DNA of 64,000 bases, from the NCBI GenBank assembly GCA_947625985.1, contig CANQQF010000003.1, positions 1-64,000 of the forward strand. The letters run 5' to 3'. Below, piece by piece: positions 34,205-43,782 of this stretch (positions are counted from its first letter, which is position 1; each line of letters starts with the position of its first letter). Source of the DNA: an uncultured Clostridia bacterium (lineage in GTDB: Bacteria; Bacillota_A; Clostridia; TANB77; CAG-508). The translations under genes and the position numbers were made by a program. The notes beneath the pieces were generated by a model. That model saw only the letters and a list, made by a program, of their open reading frames with translations. It did not search any database and was not told where the DNA came from.

Positions 34205-35638
34205 TTACCTTTCATCCCATTTTTCTTGGTTATTTTGTTTCACTGATTTTCTTGTTAATTCACTATTAATATTTAGATTAACATCAAATTTCAGACTATC
34301 TCTAAATTCATCAATTGATTTATCTTGTTTAATTTCTTTATTTTCATTAGTATGCATAGTTTTGCTTTCTCTTATTAATTCTCTCCTTGCTCCTTCTCTA
34401 AGTACAGGTAACCCTTTTTTTAGTACTTTTAAAAAGTCTTTCTTCTTTCTGAAGTAATCTGATATTCTATCTATTCTTTCAAACATTTCTTCAACAGGAT
34501 TTTCATATCTAAAATACCTACTTGGAAATCCTCCTGGTCTAGTCTCAACAACTTCCATTCTTTCAGCATAACGTATTTTTTTCTTTTCTTCTTTTTCAAA
34601 ATAATCTTCCATATTTGATAAAATATCTTTTACTTCATTCATATCAAACTTTTTTAACATTTCTCTTTGATCTTCTATATCACTCTTTAATAAAGAATTA
34701 AATAATATTTCATAATACATTTCTTTTGAATCATTTATTAATTCTTGCTGTTCTTCTTTACTGATAAAGTCTAACCTTGATAAAAATTCTTGTTCTTTTT
34801 TCATTTCATATATTACTTGTGCAGGTTTTTTTCTTGTAAAATCTTCATTATATTCTTTAAGTAAAAGTGGTGATACATAAAAAATTTCATTATCTTTATC
34901 TTTTACCCAATGATCAATAAAATTTCTTGAAACCTCATCTCTTATTTCATCACGCCTAATGACTTTTCCATATGCATTATTATCTAAATATTCATATGTA
35001 CCTGTTTCAAGTTCACCTTCATATAGAATCTCTGATCTCATTAAATCTCTATCTTGTCCCATTATTCCTTCATATGTAAGATTAGCATTATAATTAGCAT
35101 CATTTTCCATAGCAAATGAGTCATAATTTTTATTATAGAAGCTTTTTTTAAATCTTACAATAACAAAGTCTCTAGCATAAGTTAGATTTCTTTTACTACT
35201 TATTCCTTGTTTAACTGCTAAATATTGTTTATAATGACGAAGTTCATGAAATACTGTATGTAACATTCTTTTACATCCTCTAACTCTTTCTTCTGCATCA
35301 TCTGAATTCAATTTCTCTGTAGCAAAATAATATAAATTCAACTCAAGTTCGGGAGGATTTGTATTTAAATGATTTGGTACAAAAGATCCACTACTATCAC
35401 TTTCATTTTCTTTTGTATGAAAATGATATATAACATCATTTTTATCTACATTATTGTAATCATCAGGATTAAATTTTATATCTAGTCCAATATTATCAAT
35501 TTCTATTTTTGTTAGTTGTAATACTGCATCTTCTACTTTTTTTACATGCTCATCATTTTCAATATCAAATTTATTTTCTTTCACAAATTGAAATAATTCT
35601 TCAATTATCTTTTTTTCAACATCCTTGCTTTTATTCAT
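34205..35638 (-). CDS. Putative HExxH metalloprotein, paralogue A
   Basis: 477 residues. HELRHYKQYL (His131, Glu132, His135) is a zincin-type site; MENDANYNAN about 60 residues later may give the third ligand. The second half is coiled and charged, with EEQQELINDSKEMYYEIL and a TRPGGFPSRYFRYENP stretch. It is clearly paralogous to the product of 36532-37935, including blocks nearly identical at the DNA level. There is no signal peptide. Whether it is a peptidase or only a metal-binding fold is unknown. It begins 16 bases after a 42-residue ORF and abuts the DUF2779 nuclease gene, so they form a unit. Confidence 0.65.
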   Translation of the reverse strand: MNKSKDVEKKIIEELFQFVKENKFDIENDEHVKKVEDAVLQLTKIEIDNIGLDIKFNPDDYNNVDKNDVIYHFHTKENESDSSGSFVPNHLNTNPPELELNLYYFATEKLNSDDAEERVRGCKRMLHTVFHELRHYKQYLAVKQGISSKRNLTYARDFVIVRFKKSFYNKNYDSFAMENDANYNANLTYEGIMGQDRDLMRSEILYEGELETGTYEYLDNNAYGKVIRRDEIRDEVSRNFIDHWVKDKDNEIFYVSPLLLKEYNEDFTRKKPAQVIYEMKKEQEFLSRLDFISKEEQQELINDSKEMYYEILFNSLLKSDIEDQREMLKKFDMNEVKDILSNMEDYFEKEEKKKIRYAERMEVVETRPGGFPSRYFRYENPVEEMFERIDRISDYFRKKKDFLKVLKKGLPVLREGARRELIRESKTMHTNENKEIKQDKSIDEFRDSLKFDVNLNINSELTRKSVKQNNQEKWDER

Positions 35639-35654
35639 TTATTAGTGTTCTCCT

Positions 35655-35783
35655 TTACTCTTCTTTTCCATTCTCTTTGACAACTTTATTATATATTTCG
35701 TCTAGCATTTCATCTGAATTGTCATTTTCAAGTGATTTTTTTATTTTTAAATAATCTCTTATCTTTTTTTCTTCTTCATTCAT
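35655..35783 (-). CDS. Small charged protein (42 aa)
   Basis: ATG 35783 has GGAGG nine bases upstream. The 42 residues (beginning MNEEEKKIRDYLKIKKS) are helical and acidic. The gene lies 16 bases before the HELRH zincin gene, whose own ribosome site follows the stop directly. It is probably the first gene of the zincin-nuclease unit. No family is recognised. Confidence 0.6.
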   Translation of the reverse strand: MNEEEKKIRDYLKIKKSLENDNSDEMLDEIYNKVVKENGKEE

Positions 35784-35814
35784 ATTTAATACCTCCTTTT
35801 TCATAATTGCTATA

Positions 35815-35857
35815 CAAAAAAAATCTTACAAAACCAATTATTTTTCCTTTGTAAGAC
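35815..35857 (-). terminator. Rho-independent terminator of the CYTH gene
   Basis: TCTTACAAA (35824-35832) pairs with TTTGTAAGA (35848-35856); on the minus strand eight T's follow the second arm. Confidence 0.75.
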
Positions 35858-35867
35858 TTTTTATTTT

Positions 35868-36443
35868 CTATTTTATACATGCAAGCAACTTTTTTATAAT
35901 CTTCTCGTTTTTACGTATAATTTTTTCCGAAACTTTACTCTTAAATTCTTCTTCTGTCATCTCAGATAATTTTCCATTTGAAAAATCTTTGAATCCAACT
36001 TCTTTACCTATCCATTCCGGTTTAATAAATCTATTAGCTTCCTTTTGATTTGGAAACTCAACTTCTGCAACTAAAAAACCTTTTAAGTAATCTTTATATA
36101 TATCAATTTCTACTTTAAGATTATTTTCAATTGGTATTACAATTCTTTTTTTATTTATGATATTACTTATTTTTTTTAATGATAGCTTTTCATAATTTTC
36201 TTTAGATATATTGCTTTCAATTTCATATTTATTTGCCAATTTTCCTTTAGTTTCTATATTTCCATTTGTTTTAACTGTATAAATATATTCCATTTCATCA
36301 TTTATCTGAATTTTTCTAATTCTAATTGTTGTATTTTCATCTCTATATAAATATATTTGTTCAATATCCATTATTTTTTCTATCATCACATTGTCTGGTA
36401 TGAATTCTAAAAAATATTTCCTTTCAATTTCTTTATTTTCCAT
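35868..36443 (-). CDS. CYTH-domain triphosphate-tunnel metalloenzyme
   Basis: 191 residues. EIERKYFL near the N-terminus is the ExExK signature, followed by the alternating charged strands of the tunnel (TTIRIRKIQ, EYIYTVKTNG, KYEIESNIS, LKVEIDIYKDYLKG, LVAEVEF). Family members hydrolyse inorganic tripolyphosphate, thiamine triphosphate or make cyclic AMP; in Clostridia inorganic triphosphatase is commonest. The sequence alone does not decide the substrate. It lies between the two zincin paralogue genes. Confidence 0.85.
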   Translation of the reverse strand: MENKEIERKYFLEFIPDNVMIEKIMDIEQIYLYRDENTTIRIRKIQINDEMEYIYTVKTNGNIETKGKLANKYEIESNISKENYEKLSLKKISNIINKKRIVIPIENNLKVEIDIYKDYLKGFLVAEVEFPNQKEANRFIKPEWIGKEVGFKDFSNGKLSEMTEEEFKSKVSEKIIRKNEKIIKKLLACIK

Positions 36444-36531
36444 GATAAATTCTCCTATATTTATAAAACCTACCTTTTAATTTTACCATAATTTTCTTGA
36501 TTTTTCAACAAAATATTGGCTTTTATGCTAT

Positions 36532-37935
36532 TTATCTTTCAAAATCTTTTGTTTTATTTCTTAAGACAAAATTTGATGTATTTATTATAGATTTATCAAG
36601 TTGGATTTTTCCTGCTTCTTTTCCTTCTTTAACTTGTAAATATTGCCTAAATTGATTTGTAACTTTTTGGTGTAATAAATCTTGTTTTATTTTTTTATCA
36701 AGTTCTTCAATTGTCTCTTTATATTCAGATAAGAATTTCTTTTTCGCATCATAATCTTTGTATATTTTATCATTTTTCTTTAATAATTTTTTTAATGGGT
36801 TTTTATGTCTAAAATATGGAGTTGGAAATTCTCCAGGTCTACTTTGAACAACTTGCATTTTTTCTGCATGTCTTGTTTTATTTTCCATTTCATTATAAAA
36901 ATACTCATTCATACAATCTAACAAATTTTTTATTTGATCTATATCTAGTACTTCAAGTAATTCTTTATCTTGATCATCGTTTGATAGAACTAAAGATCTT
37001 AAAAGAATTTCATAATACATTTCTTTTGAATCATTTATTAACCCTTGCTGTTCTTCTTCACTGATAAAGTCTAATCTTGATAAAAATTCTTGCTCTTTTT
37101 TCATTTCACTAACAAGTTGACCTGGTGTTTTTCTTGTACAATCTTCATTATATTCTTTAAGTAAAATTGGAGCAATATCAAAAACTTCTTTCTTCTTTTT
37201 ACTACAAATTAATATATCTACAAGTGTATTTGTAACATTATTTCTAAACTTTTTACGTTTATGAGTCTTTCCATTTTTATCAATTGTATTAAATCTATAT
37301 CTACCTGTTTCATACTCACCTTCATAAAGAAATTTTGCTCTCATTAATGATTCATTTTCTCCCATTATTTCTTGAAATCTTGTTACAGCAGATAAATTTG
37401 CGTCGTTTTCTATTCCATATGAATCATAATTTTCATCATAAAATCCTGCTATTTTCATAAGCACGAAATCTTTTGCATAATTTAAACTTTTTTTATTGCT
37501 TACACCTTGTTTAATCATTAAGAACTGTTTATAATGACGAAGTTCATGAAATAAAGTTCTAATCATTCTTTCAGCTCCTTGAACTCTTACTTCAGGTTTT
37601 TCGTTATTAAGCCAAACAGTATTATAATAAAAAGAATTTATATTAACTTTAGGCTTACCTTCTGTTGAATTAAAATTAAGAGAACCTGCAAGATATCTAT
37701 TTTTAGGATCATTATCTCTAAAAAAATTTAATGTAACGTCGTTATCTTCGTTTTCATAATTTCTTGGATCGAATTTTATATTCATATCTAGCTCATCCAA
37801 TTCCATTTTCATAATATCAGCTAAATTATCTTCAATCTCTTTTATCATTTCTCTGTTTTCAATATCTATTGGATGATTTTTCAAAAACTCTAATAATTCT
37901 TTAATTTTTTTCTTTTCGATTTCTTTACTTTCCAT
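36532..37935 (-). CDS. Putative HExxH metalloprotein, paralogue B
   Basis: 467 residues from ATG 37935 (GAAGG upstream); a frame extending to 38040 crosses a terminator and is rejected. HELRHYKQFL (His130, Glu131, His134) and IENDANLSA match paralogue A, as do CTRKTPGQLVSEMKKEQEF and SRPGEFPTPYFRHKNP. The charged C-terminal region differs most. Both copies sit within 4 kb, separated by the CYTH gene, suggesting duplication of one gene. Cytoplasmic; activity unproven. Confidence 0.65.
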   Translation of the reverse strand: MESKEIEKKKIKELLEFLKNHPIDIENREMIKEIEDNLADIMKMELDELDMNIKFDPRNYENEDNDVTLNFFRDNDPKNRYLAGSLNFNSTEGKPKVNINSFYYNTVWLNNEKPEVRVQGAERMIRTLFHELRHYKQFLMIKQGVSNKKSLNYAKDFVLMKIAGFYDENYDSYGIENDANLSAVTRFQEIMGENESLMRAKFLYEGEYETGRYRFNTIDKNGKTHKRKKFRNNVTNTLVDILICSKKKKEVFDIAPILLKEYNEDCTRKTPGQLVSEMKKEQEFLSRLDFISEEEQQGLINDSKEMYYEILLRSLVLSNDDQDKELLEVLDIDQIKNLLDCMNEYFYNEMENKTRHAEKMQVVQSRPGEFPTPYFRHKNPLKKLLKKNDKIYKDYDAKKKFLSEYKETIEELDKKIKQDLLHQKVTNQFRQYLQVKEGKEAGKIQLDKSIINTSNFVLRNKTKDFER

Positions 37936-37995
37936 TTTCAATACCTTCTTTTTAATTATACTAGTTATACCTTCATTAATATTCAAAACAAAATC

Positions 37996-38046
37996 AAAAA
38001 AGGTCTCACAAAGAATCCTTTTATTAAGACTCCTTTGCAAGACTTT
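37996..38046 (-). terminator. Rho-independent terminator of the amidoligase operon
   Basis: On the minus strand GTCTTGCAAAG and CTTTGTGAGAC pair over 11 bases (two GU) and are followed by CTTTTTTGATTTTG. It lies downstream of the thioesterase gene. 38047-38196 shows no gene. Confidence 0.6.
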
Positions 38047-38196
38047 TATAATCTTACTTTAAAAGTGTAAGTAACTTGTATTTTAGTCACTCTTTACCGC
38101 TCAAACTTAACAGTTCTTAGATAAACTCTTAATTGTTTAATATTTTAACACCTTATAAATTTATTGTCAATAGTTTGTTGAGGTTTTTTTCAACTT

Positions 38197-38940
38197 TTAT
38201 TTTTTTCTTTTATATTTCAATATCGCTCTTATAACTTCTTTCTCACCAGATGTTATAAGAAATTCGATTATATTTTTTTCTTTAAATTTTCTATATACTT
38301 GTAAAAGATCTCCTTCTCTACTTTCATTTATATAATGTATTTCCATATCTGTAATAACATTCTCATCAAAGAAATTACACGTTAAAGTATTCGCTATATA
38401 TTTTACATATATAGTATTATTTGTATGTCTACTAAAATCCATATCTGATGAATAAACTTTTTGTTCAAACATAAAGTCTTTTTCTGAAAATTCATCTTTC
38501 AATCTCATATACGAAGACTCTATAGCAGAATTTTCTGTTTCCATATTTTCAGGAAAATTTACTGTATTTATTTTTCTTATTTTTCTTGTATCTAAATCAA
38601 TTACACAGCATTCTTGTCTCGCTGTAAACAATTTTTCTTTTTGTTTTGTATATGTTTGAGATTCTGTTTCTATTCGAATTGGTTTTACTTTAGTCATATA
38701 TCCTCTACTAATTATTGAATCTCTCCATTGTGGATATTTATCAAAATGTATTCTTGTTTTTGTTAAAACCCATATTGCATTGTTTTGATTTTTTAAAACT
38801 ATATTGTCACTTTTAAAAGTTTCAAAATATTCAGTCATTACATTTTGAACTACATTAAACGCATCAACTAAACTTAACTCTAAATCTTGTCCTGTTTCAG
38901 TATAATTTATTCTATGTTTCCTTTCATATTCTACTTCCAT
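38197..38940 (-). CDS. Acyl-ACP thioesterase (FatA/FatB-like)
   Basis: 247 residues from ATG 38940, with AAAGGAG upstream. Two hot-dog halves are visible: an N-terminal half with KHRINYTETGQDLELSLVDAFNVVQ and WVLTKTRIHFDKYPQW, and a C-terminal half with DFSRHTNNTIYVKYIANTL, the N-x-H/Asn-rich active-site helix of the bacterial acyl-ACP thioesterase family. It releases fatty acids from acyl carrier protein in the cytoplasm. It ends an operon with two amidoligases, 11 bases after the second, so the acyl chain might feed a lipid-linked product, although that is speculation. Confidence 0.85.
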   Translation of the reverse strand: MEVEYERKHRINYTETGQDLELSLVDAFNVVQNVMTEYFETFKSDNIVLKNQNNAIWVLTKTRIHFDKYPQWRDSIISRGYMTKVKPIRIETESQTYTKQKEKLFTARQECCVIDLDTRKIRKINTVNFPENMETENSAIESSYMRLKDEFSEKDFMFEQKVYSSDMDFSRHTNNTIYVKYIANTLTCNFFDENVITDMEIHYINESREGDLLQVYRKFKEKNIIEFLITSGEKEVIRAILKYKRKK

Positions 38941-38951
38941 TTTTTCTCCTT

Positions 38952-40574
38952 TCACTGTTGCATATTTTCATTTTTTATTTTTTCTTGTTCTTCTTGACTT
39001 TCCATTTCTTTTTGTACTTTTATTTTAAACTGTGTTTCATTCTGCTCCTTTATAGTTTCATTATATAATTTATCTGTAGAAATTGAGTAGTTATTTCTCT
39101 TATATGTCTCGTTTTTAGACTTAAAAAATTCAAAAATTCCTTTATCTTTTACGCTTTCCCATCTTTCTCTATATATCTTTTTACTTTCCTCTTTTTCAAA
39201 TAATAAATCTAATAATGATTCTAACTTTTCTGCTTCAGTTAAATCATGGCTTTTAAATAATTCAAATTTTTCTTGAAGATTTTTATCTTTTGTTAATTTC
39301 TTTGAAACTTCCATCAACTTACCATATAGTAAAATGTTTTCCTTTTGCGTTTCAATATCCTCTGCTACATTAGGAATTCTAAATTCTATTGTATTTTTCA
39401 TCGAATATGGTAATAAATTTGATAGATTAATTCCATAAAATTTATCATCTCCTAACTTATCAACTAATTCTTTAAAATCTTTTTCAGTTTCAATATTAAT
39501 ACTTCCATCATCATTTATTGCATCAAAATTATTCGACTGTTTTTCAGCATAATCTATTACTTCTTCCCTTGGAACTTCTCCGGCTTTATTACTTATTTTA
39601 TAAAATAACTCTTCCGCTTCTCTCCAAATTGTAAAAAGATTTTCCCACGATTTTAAATCTTTACCCAAATAATCTGCACTAAAATGAATATGTCCTCCAC
39701 ATGTTTCTTCTTTCCTCTGTCCAATATTATGTATTAAATCATAGATTAATTCCAACTGTTCCATAGATTCAGAACTAGAATTAAGTATAGGTGAAACAAA
39801 TTCTGCTCCATTGTTTAAAGATAAATCATTGGTTACATTCCAATTTTTATAATCACGAAATTTTGGCTTATATACCAGTAAATCTTTAATCTTTTCGGCA
39901 TTAGTTAAATCTATAATCTCTCTAATAATGCCATAAGTCAATCCTTCAAATTCTAGTTCAACGCCAAATTTTAATTCTTCTGGTAAATCTATAGGTTCAG
40001 ATTTGTATTGTTTATTATCTATTTCTTGAATTCTTTGTCTAATATTAGTTTCTTGAATTAACCAATCATACTGTTCTCTTTTACTATTTATCCTTGTTCC
40101 TAGGCTTATTAATTGGTCTTGTGTTAAGTTGTTTTCCTCTGCTAATTTACGTGCACTTTTATACGTTCTTACAAGTGATATTAAATCATTTAATTCAAGT
40201 TGAATATTTCTATCTTTTAATTCCTTAAAAGCTCGCTCATCTGTAAGTGCATTAGTATAATTTAATATTTCAGCAATATTTTTAGATTCTTTTATGTATT
40301 TTATTAATTCTAATTTAGTATCTAAACTATAAACGTGTTTAATTATTTTTACCAAATCTCTTTCATCTTGAAAAAGTTCTATAACTTCGGGCAACTTGGT
40401 GATTTTGTCTCTAATAGTTTGAGCTACCATTACTCTAATCTCGTTATTTTCCACTTCTTTAATTATTTTTATTTTATCATCATCAGATCCTAACCTTTTT
40501 ATGTAGTTATATCTATCAAAATCATTTCTAGAATCAATTATATTTTCTACTAGTTTTTCTTGTGTTTTATTCAT
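38952..40574 (-). CDS. Putative amidoligase, paralogue B
   Basis: 540 residues. The first 200 are helical and repeat-like (LVKIIKHVYSLDTKLELIKYI). Residues about 205-440 are the amidoligase fold related to glutamine synthetase and gamma-glutamylcysteine ligase: FGVELEFEG (metal-binding Glu), GAEFVSPIL, GGHIHF and NTIEFRIPN. These enzymes use ATP to join a carboxylate and an amine, often in peptide tagging or small-molecule synthesis. The tail is a charged helix. It overlaps the paralogue gene by eight bases, so the pair is translationally coupled and may form a heterodimer or act in sequence. Confidence 0.75.
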   Translation of the reverse strand: MNKTQEKLVENIIDSRNDFDRYNYIKRLGSDDDKIKIIKEVENNEIRVMVAQTIRDKITKLPEVIELFQDERDLVKIIKHVYSLDTKLELIKYIKESKNIAEILNYTNALTDERAFKELKDRNIQLELNDLISLVRTYKSARKLAEENNLTQDQLISLGTRINSKREQYDWLIQETNIRQRIQEIDNKQYKSEPIDLPEELKFGVELEFEGLTYGIIREIIDLTNAEKIKDLLVYKPKFRDYKNWNVTNDLSLNNGAEFVSPILNSSSESMEQLELIYDLIHNIGQRKEETCGGHIHFSADYLGKDLKSWENLFTIWREAEELFYKISNKAGEVPREEVIDYAEKQSNNFDAINDDGSINIETEKDFKELVDKLGDDKFYGINLSNLLPYSMKNTIEFRIPNVAEDIETQKENILLYGKLMEVSKKLTKDKNLQEKFELFKSHDLTEAEKLESLLDLLFEKEESKKIYRERWESVKDKGIFEFFKSKNETYKRNNYSISTDKLYNETIKEQNETQFKIKVQKEMESQEEQEKIKNENMQQ

Positions 40575-42330
40575 TTCTCCCTCCTATACGGAAACTTTTT
40601 TCTTGTTTGTCTATCACTTTTTCAATCTCTTTTTTTAATATTGTATTTTCTTGCTCTTTCAAAGTTTCATTATACAACTTTTCTGTAGAAATAGTATAGT
40701 CTTTTCGTTTAAAAGTTGGATTAGATGATTTAAGTTCATCAAAAATTTCATAATCTTTTGCACTATTCCACCTATATCTATAAATTTCTTTACATTTTTC
40801 GTCAGTGAATAATAAATCTAATAATGATTCTAATTTTTCTGCTTCTGTCAAATCATGTTGTTTAAATATTTCAAATTTTTCTTGTAACTTTTTATTTGAT
40901 AATATTTGTTTTGAAACTTGTACTAGTTTTCCATATAATAATATATTTTCTCTTTCTACATTAACATCTGTAGTCCCATTAGGTATTCTAAACTCTATTG
41001 TATTTTTTTTCTCATCTCCTAAATTTGTGACATTTAATCCATAAAATTTATCAATACCTAATTCTTCAATTACGTTTTCTAAATCTTCTTTAGTCTTAAT
41101 ATTTATACTTCCATCTTTGTTAAGTCTTCTGAAATTTTTATCTTGTGTATCAGCATAATTTATTGTTAATTCTCTTGGGCTACTTTCTGCAGGATTGCTA
41201 ATCTTATATAATAATTCCTCTGATTCTTTCCATATAATAAAAAAGTTTTCCCATGCTTGTAAATCTTTGCCAAAATATTGGTCAACTCCAATATGTACAT
41301 GTCCTCCACAAGTATCTTCTGCACGTTCTCCTATAGTTTGAATAAAATCAAATATATAATCTAGTTGTTGCATTGACTCTAGATTTGAATTTAAAACTGG
41401 AGATATAAATTCTGCTCCATAATTAAGGGATGTATCTTCTTCTATTTTCCAGTTTTTTAATATATCTTTTTTTACAGATTGGTTATCAATTATTTCTTTT
41501 ACAGTTTTAAAATGTACACCTTCAACTTCTATCTCTACTCCAAATGTTAGTTCTGGTGGTAAATCTAATCCCTTTGATTCATACTTTTTTTCTGTTAATT
41601 TTTCTAATCTTTCACTCAAATTTGTTTCATTTTTAAACCATGAATATTGATCTTCTATAGATTGAATTCTTGCTCCTAGTTTTATAAGCTGATCCTCAGT
41701 TAAATCATTCTCATTTTTTATTTGTTCTGCATAATATAAGCTTTTTACAACAGATATCTTATCATCAATATCAAGTTCTATATTATATTTATTTATTAAA
41801 TCAAAACTATCACTATCTTTTTCTAATAAAGCTAACAGTTCAGCTTTATTTTTAGATCCTTCAATATAATCAATCACTTCATCCAAAAGCTCTTTATTTT
41901 CAAAAGTATAATCTAATCTTGCTTTGATAACTTTAATTTTATCTCTTTCGCTGTCAAGATAATTAAAAGCTTCTGATAAATATTTCCCTTCAGAAATTGT
42001 TTTTGCTATTAAAACTCTCATAGCCTTATTAGGTATGTTTTTGATAATGTCAACTTTTTGCCAATCTTTACCAAGCGTATTAGCAACTGCCTCTTTCAAA
42101 GAACGAGCTCTAACTTTAGCAATTGCTTTTAATTTGATCTTAATATCACTTATCATTTTTGCAGCTTTTGATATATAAAAATCATTTCTAAGTTTATCTA
42201 ATGCTTTATATATATTTTCGTCATTTTCTAATGTACTAATTATCATCATTCTATCAGAATCAGCATTATAATTTTCTAAGATATCTAATTTTTCATTATC
42301 ATTTAAAAACCTAATCTTTTGTAAATCCAT
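40567..42330 (-). CDS. Putative amidoligase, paralogue A
   Basis: 587 residues, ATG 42330 with AAGAGGTAAGATT upstream. The N-terminal 230 residues are helical repeats, longer than in paralogue B. The catalytic fold has FGVEIEVEG, GAEFISPVL, CGGHVHIGVDQY and NTIEFRIPN, all expected metal- and ATP-binding positions. Both paralogues share EAEKLESLLDLLF and YTISTEKLYNETL-type stretches in the tail. The gene starts four bases after a TcdA-like E1 gene. The substrate is unknown; known families of this fold are linked with peptide modification systems. Confidence 0.75.
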   Translation of the reverse strand: MDLQKIRFLNDNEKLDILENYNADSDRMMIISTLENDENIYKALDKLRNDFYISKAAKMISDIKIKLKAIAKVRARSLKEAVANTLGKDWQKVDIIKNIPNKAMRVLIAKTISEGKYLSEAFNYLDSERDKIKVIKARLDYTFENKELLDEVIDYIEGSKNKAELLALLEKDSDSFDLINKYNIELDIDDKISVVKSLYYAEQIKNENDLTEDQLIKLGARIQSIEDQYSWFKNETNLSERLEKLTEKKYESKGLDLPPELTFGVEIEVEGVHFKTVKEIIDNQSVKKDILKNWKIEEDTSLNYGAEFISPVLNSNLESMQQLDYIFDFIQTIGERAEDTCGGHVHIGVDQYFGKDLQAWENFFIIWKESEELLYKISNPAESSPRELTINYADTQDKNFRRLNKDGSINIKTKEDLENVIEELGIDKFYGLNVTNLGDEKKNTIEFRIPNGTTDVNVERENILLYGKLVQVSKQILSNKKLQEKFEIFKQHDLTEAEKLESLLDLLFTDEKCKEIYRYRWNSAKDYEIFDELKSSNPTFKRKDYTISTEKLYNETLKEQENTILKKEIEKVIDKQEKSFRIGGRNE

Positions 42331-42334
42331 AATC

Positions 42335-43084
42335 TTACCTCTTTAAAATATCTTTTATTACTTCTCCTGCAATTATTAAACCTGCAACTGATGGTACAAA
42401 TGAAACACTTCCTGGTACTCGTTTTTTTGTGCTACTTTTTATTTTAGATTCTGATAGACTTATATTTGTTTTGCAACTATTTTCTAAATTTTCATCTACC
42501 TTAATTGGCTTCTCTTTTGAATATACTACTTTTAAATTCTTTATTCCTCTAGTTTTTAATTCTTTTCTCATAACTTTTGCAAGTGGACATACACTAGTTT
42601 TATATATATCTGTTACCTCAAATTGAGTTGGATCTAGTTTATTTCCTGTTCCCATACATGAAATTATTGGTATATTCATTTTTTTTGCTCTTATTATTAA
42701 TTCTATTTTAGCTGTGACCGTATCTACTGAATCAACAATATAGTCTACTGATTCATCAAACATTTCTTTACTTTCAGGCATAAAAAACTCTTGATATATT
42801 TCTACATTAGCATTTGGATTAATTTCTAGAATTCTTTCTTTTGCAACTTCAACTTTATTTTTGCCTACAGTTTTTTTAGTAGCAATAATTTGTCTATTTA
42901 GATTACTTAAACAAACTTTGTCATCGTCAACTAAAATAAACTTTCCAATTCCTGCTCTAACCAATCCTTCCACTACAAAAGAACCTACTCCTCCAATTCC
43001 AAAAATAGCTACTTTCGAATCATTTAGTTTTTCTACGCCTTCTTTTCCTATAATTAATTCTGTTCTTGAAAATTGATTTAGCAT
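42335..43084 (-). CDS. tcdA: tRNA threonylcarbamoyladenosine dehydratase (TcdA/CsdL)
   Basis: 249 residues, family length. FSRTELIIGKEGVEKL and GIGGVGSFVVEGLVRAGIG (ATP-binding Gly loop), DDDKVCLSNLNRQ, and KRVPGSVSFVPSVAGLIIAG match TcdA, an E1-like enzyme that uses ATP to cyclise t6A to ct6A at tRNA position 37. AAGGAG precedes ATG 43084. In this operon it lies between a metallo-beta-lactamase fold gene and two amidoligases; a dedicated E1 role in peptide activation cannot be excluded but the sequence is canonical TcdA. Confidence 0.9.
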   Translation of the reverse strand: MLNQFSRTELIIGKEGVEKLNDSKVAIFGIGGVGSFVVEGLVRAGIGKFILVDDDKVCLSNLNRQIIATKKTVGKNKVEVAKERILEINPNANVEIYQEFFMPESKEMFDESVDYIVDSVDTVTAKIELIIRAKKMNIPIISCMGTGNKLDPTQFEVTDIYKTSVCPLAKVMRKELKTRGIKNLKVVYSKEKPIKVDENLENSCKTNISLSESKIKSSTKKRVPGSVSFVPSVAGLIIAGEVIKDILKR

Positions 43085-43093
43085 TCCTTCTCC

Positions 43094-43729
43094 TTAATTT
43101 TTTAATAAAATTTTTCCTTGTATTTCATCATCTAATAGATTTATAAATTTTTGTGCATCTTCATTAGTTCCAACTATTTCACCATAATGTATTGGAACAG
43201 CATATTTTGGTTTAATCTCATTAACTAATTGAGCTGCTTCTTCTGCTACCATTGTATATGTTCCTCCAACTGGTACTAACGCAACATCACATTCCACTTT
43301 TCTATTTTCTTCAGTTATATCTGTATCACCTGCAACATAGTATTTTATACCATCTATTTCTACAATATATCCAACCCATCCATTTTGTTTTTCATGAAAT
43401 TGTTTATTTACATTATATGCAGGTATAGTTTTAAATTTTAAATCATCTGTTTCATATGTGTTATTTGCTCTAACTATTATCACATTTTCATCTCTAAATC
43501 TATTTAATCTGATTTTATTTATCAAATCTTTTGGAGCTACTATTATAGTGTCTTCTTTTCTAATTTTATTAATATCCTCTTCAGAATAATGGTCAAAATG
43601 GCTATGCGTTATAAATATATAATCTGCATCATTGTATTTATCTTTTATTTTAAATGGATCAAAATAAATTGTCTTTCCTTTGCTTAAGCGTATACTACTA
43701 TGGCATAAAACTTCTAAATTTTCTATCAT
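43094..43729 (-). CDS. Metallo-beta-lactamase fold hydrolase (UlaG-like)
   Basis: 211 residues from ATG 43729 (AGAGGAAATTAAA upstream); the longer frame lacks a site. ITHSHFDHYS is the HxHxDH zinc motif; a later His in VPIHYG and Asp in VAGDTD complete the binuclear centre. The compact form without a C-terminal extension belongs to the UlaG/YtkL-like group of lactonase or phosphodiesterase folds. It begins between the PBP and TcdA genes with gaps of about 10-50 bases, in one transcript. The substrate is unknown. Confidence 0.85.
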   Translation of the reverse strand: MIENLEVLCHSSIRLSKGKTIYFDPFKIKDKYNDADYIFITHSHFDHYSEEDINKIRKEDTIIVAPKDLINKIRLNRFRDENVIIVRANNTYETDDLKFKTIPAYNVNKQFHEKQNGWVGYIVEIDGIKYYVAGDTDITEENRKVECDVALVPVGGTYTMVAEEAAQLVNEIKPKYAVPIHYGEIVGTNEDAQKFINLLDDEIQGKILLKN

Positions 43730-43782
43730 TTTAATTTCCTCTTTTCTTTTAAATTTTATAGAATAAAAAGGAGTAGTTAGTT

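Noticed and set aside
42335..43084. E1-like protein as part of a ubiquitin-like conjugation or antiphage system
   Set aside because: The sequence is canonical TcdA in length and motifs, and no ubiquitin-like or E2 protein is nearby.
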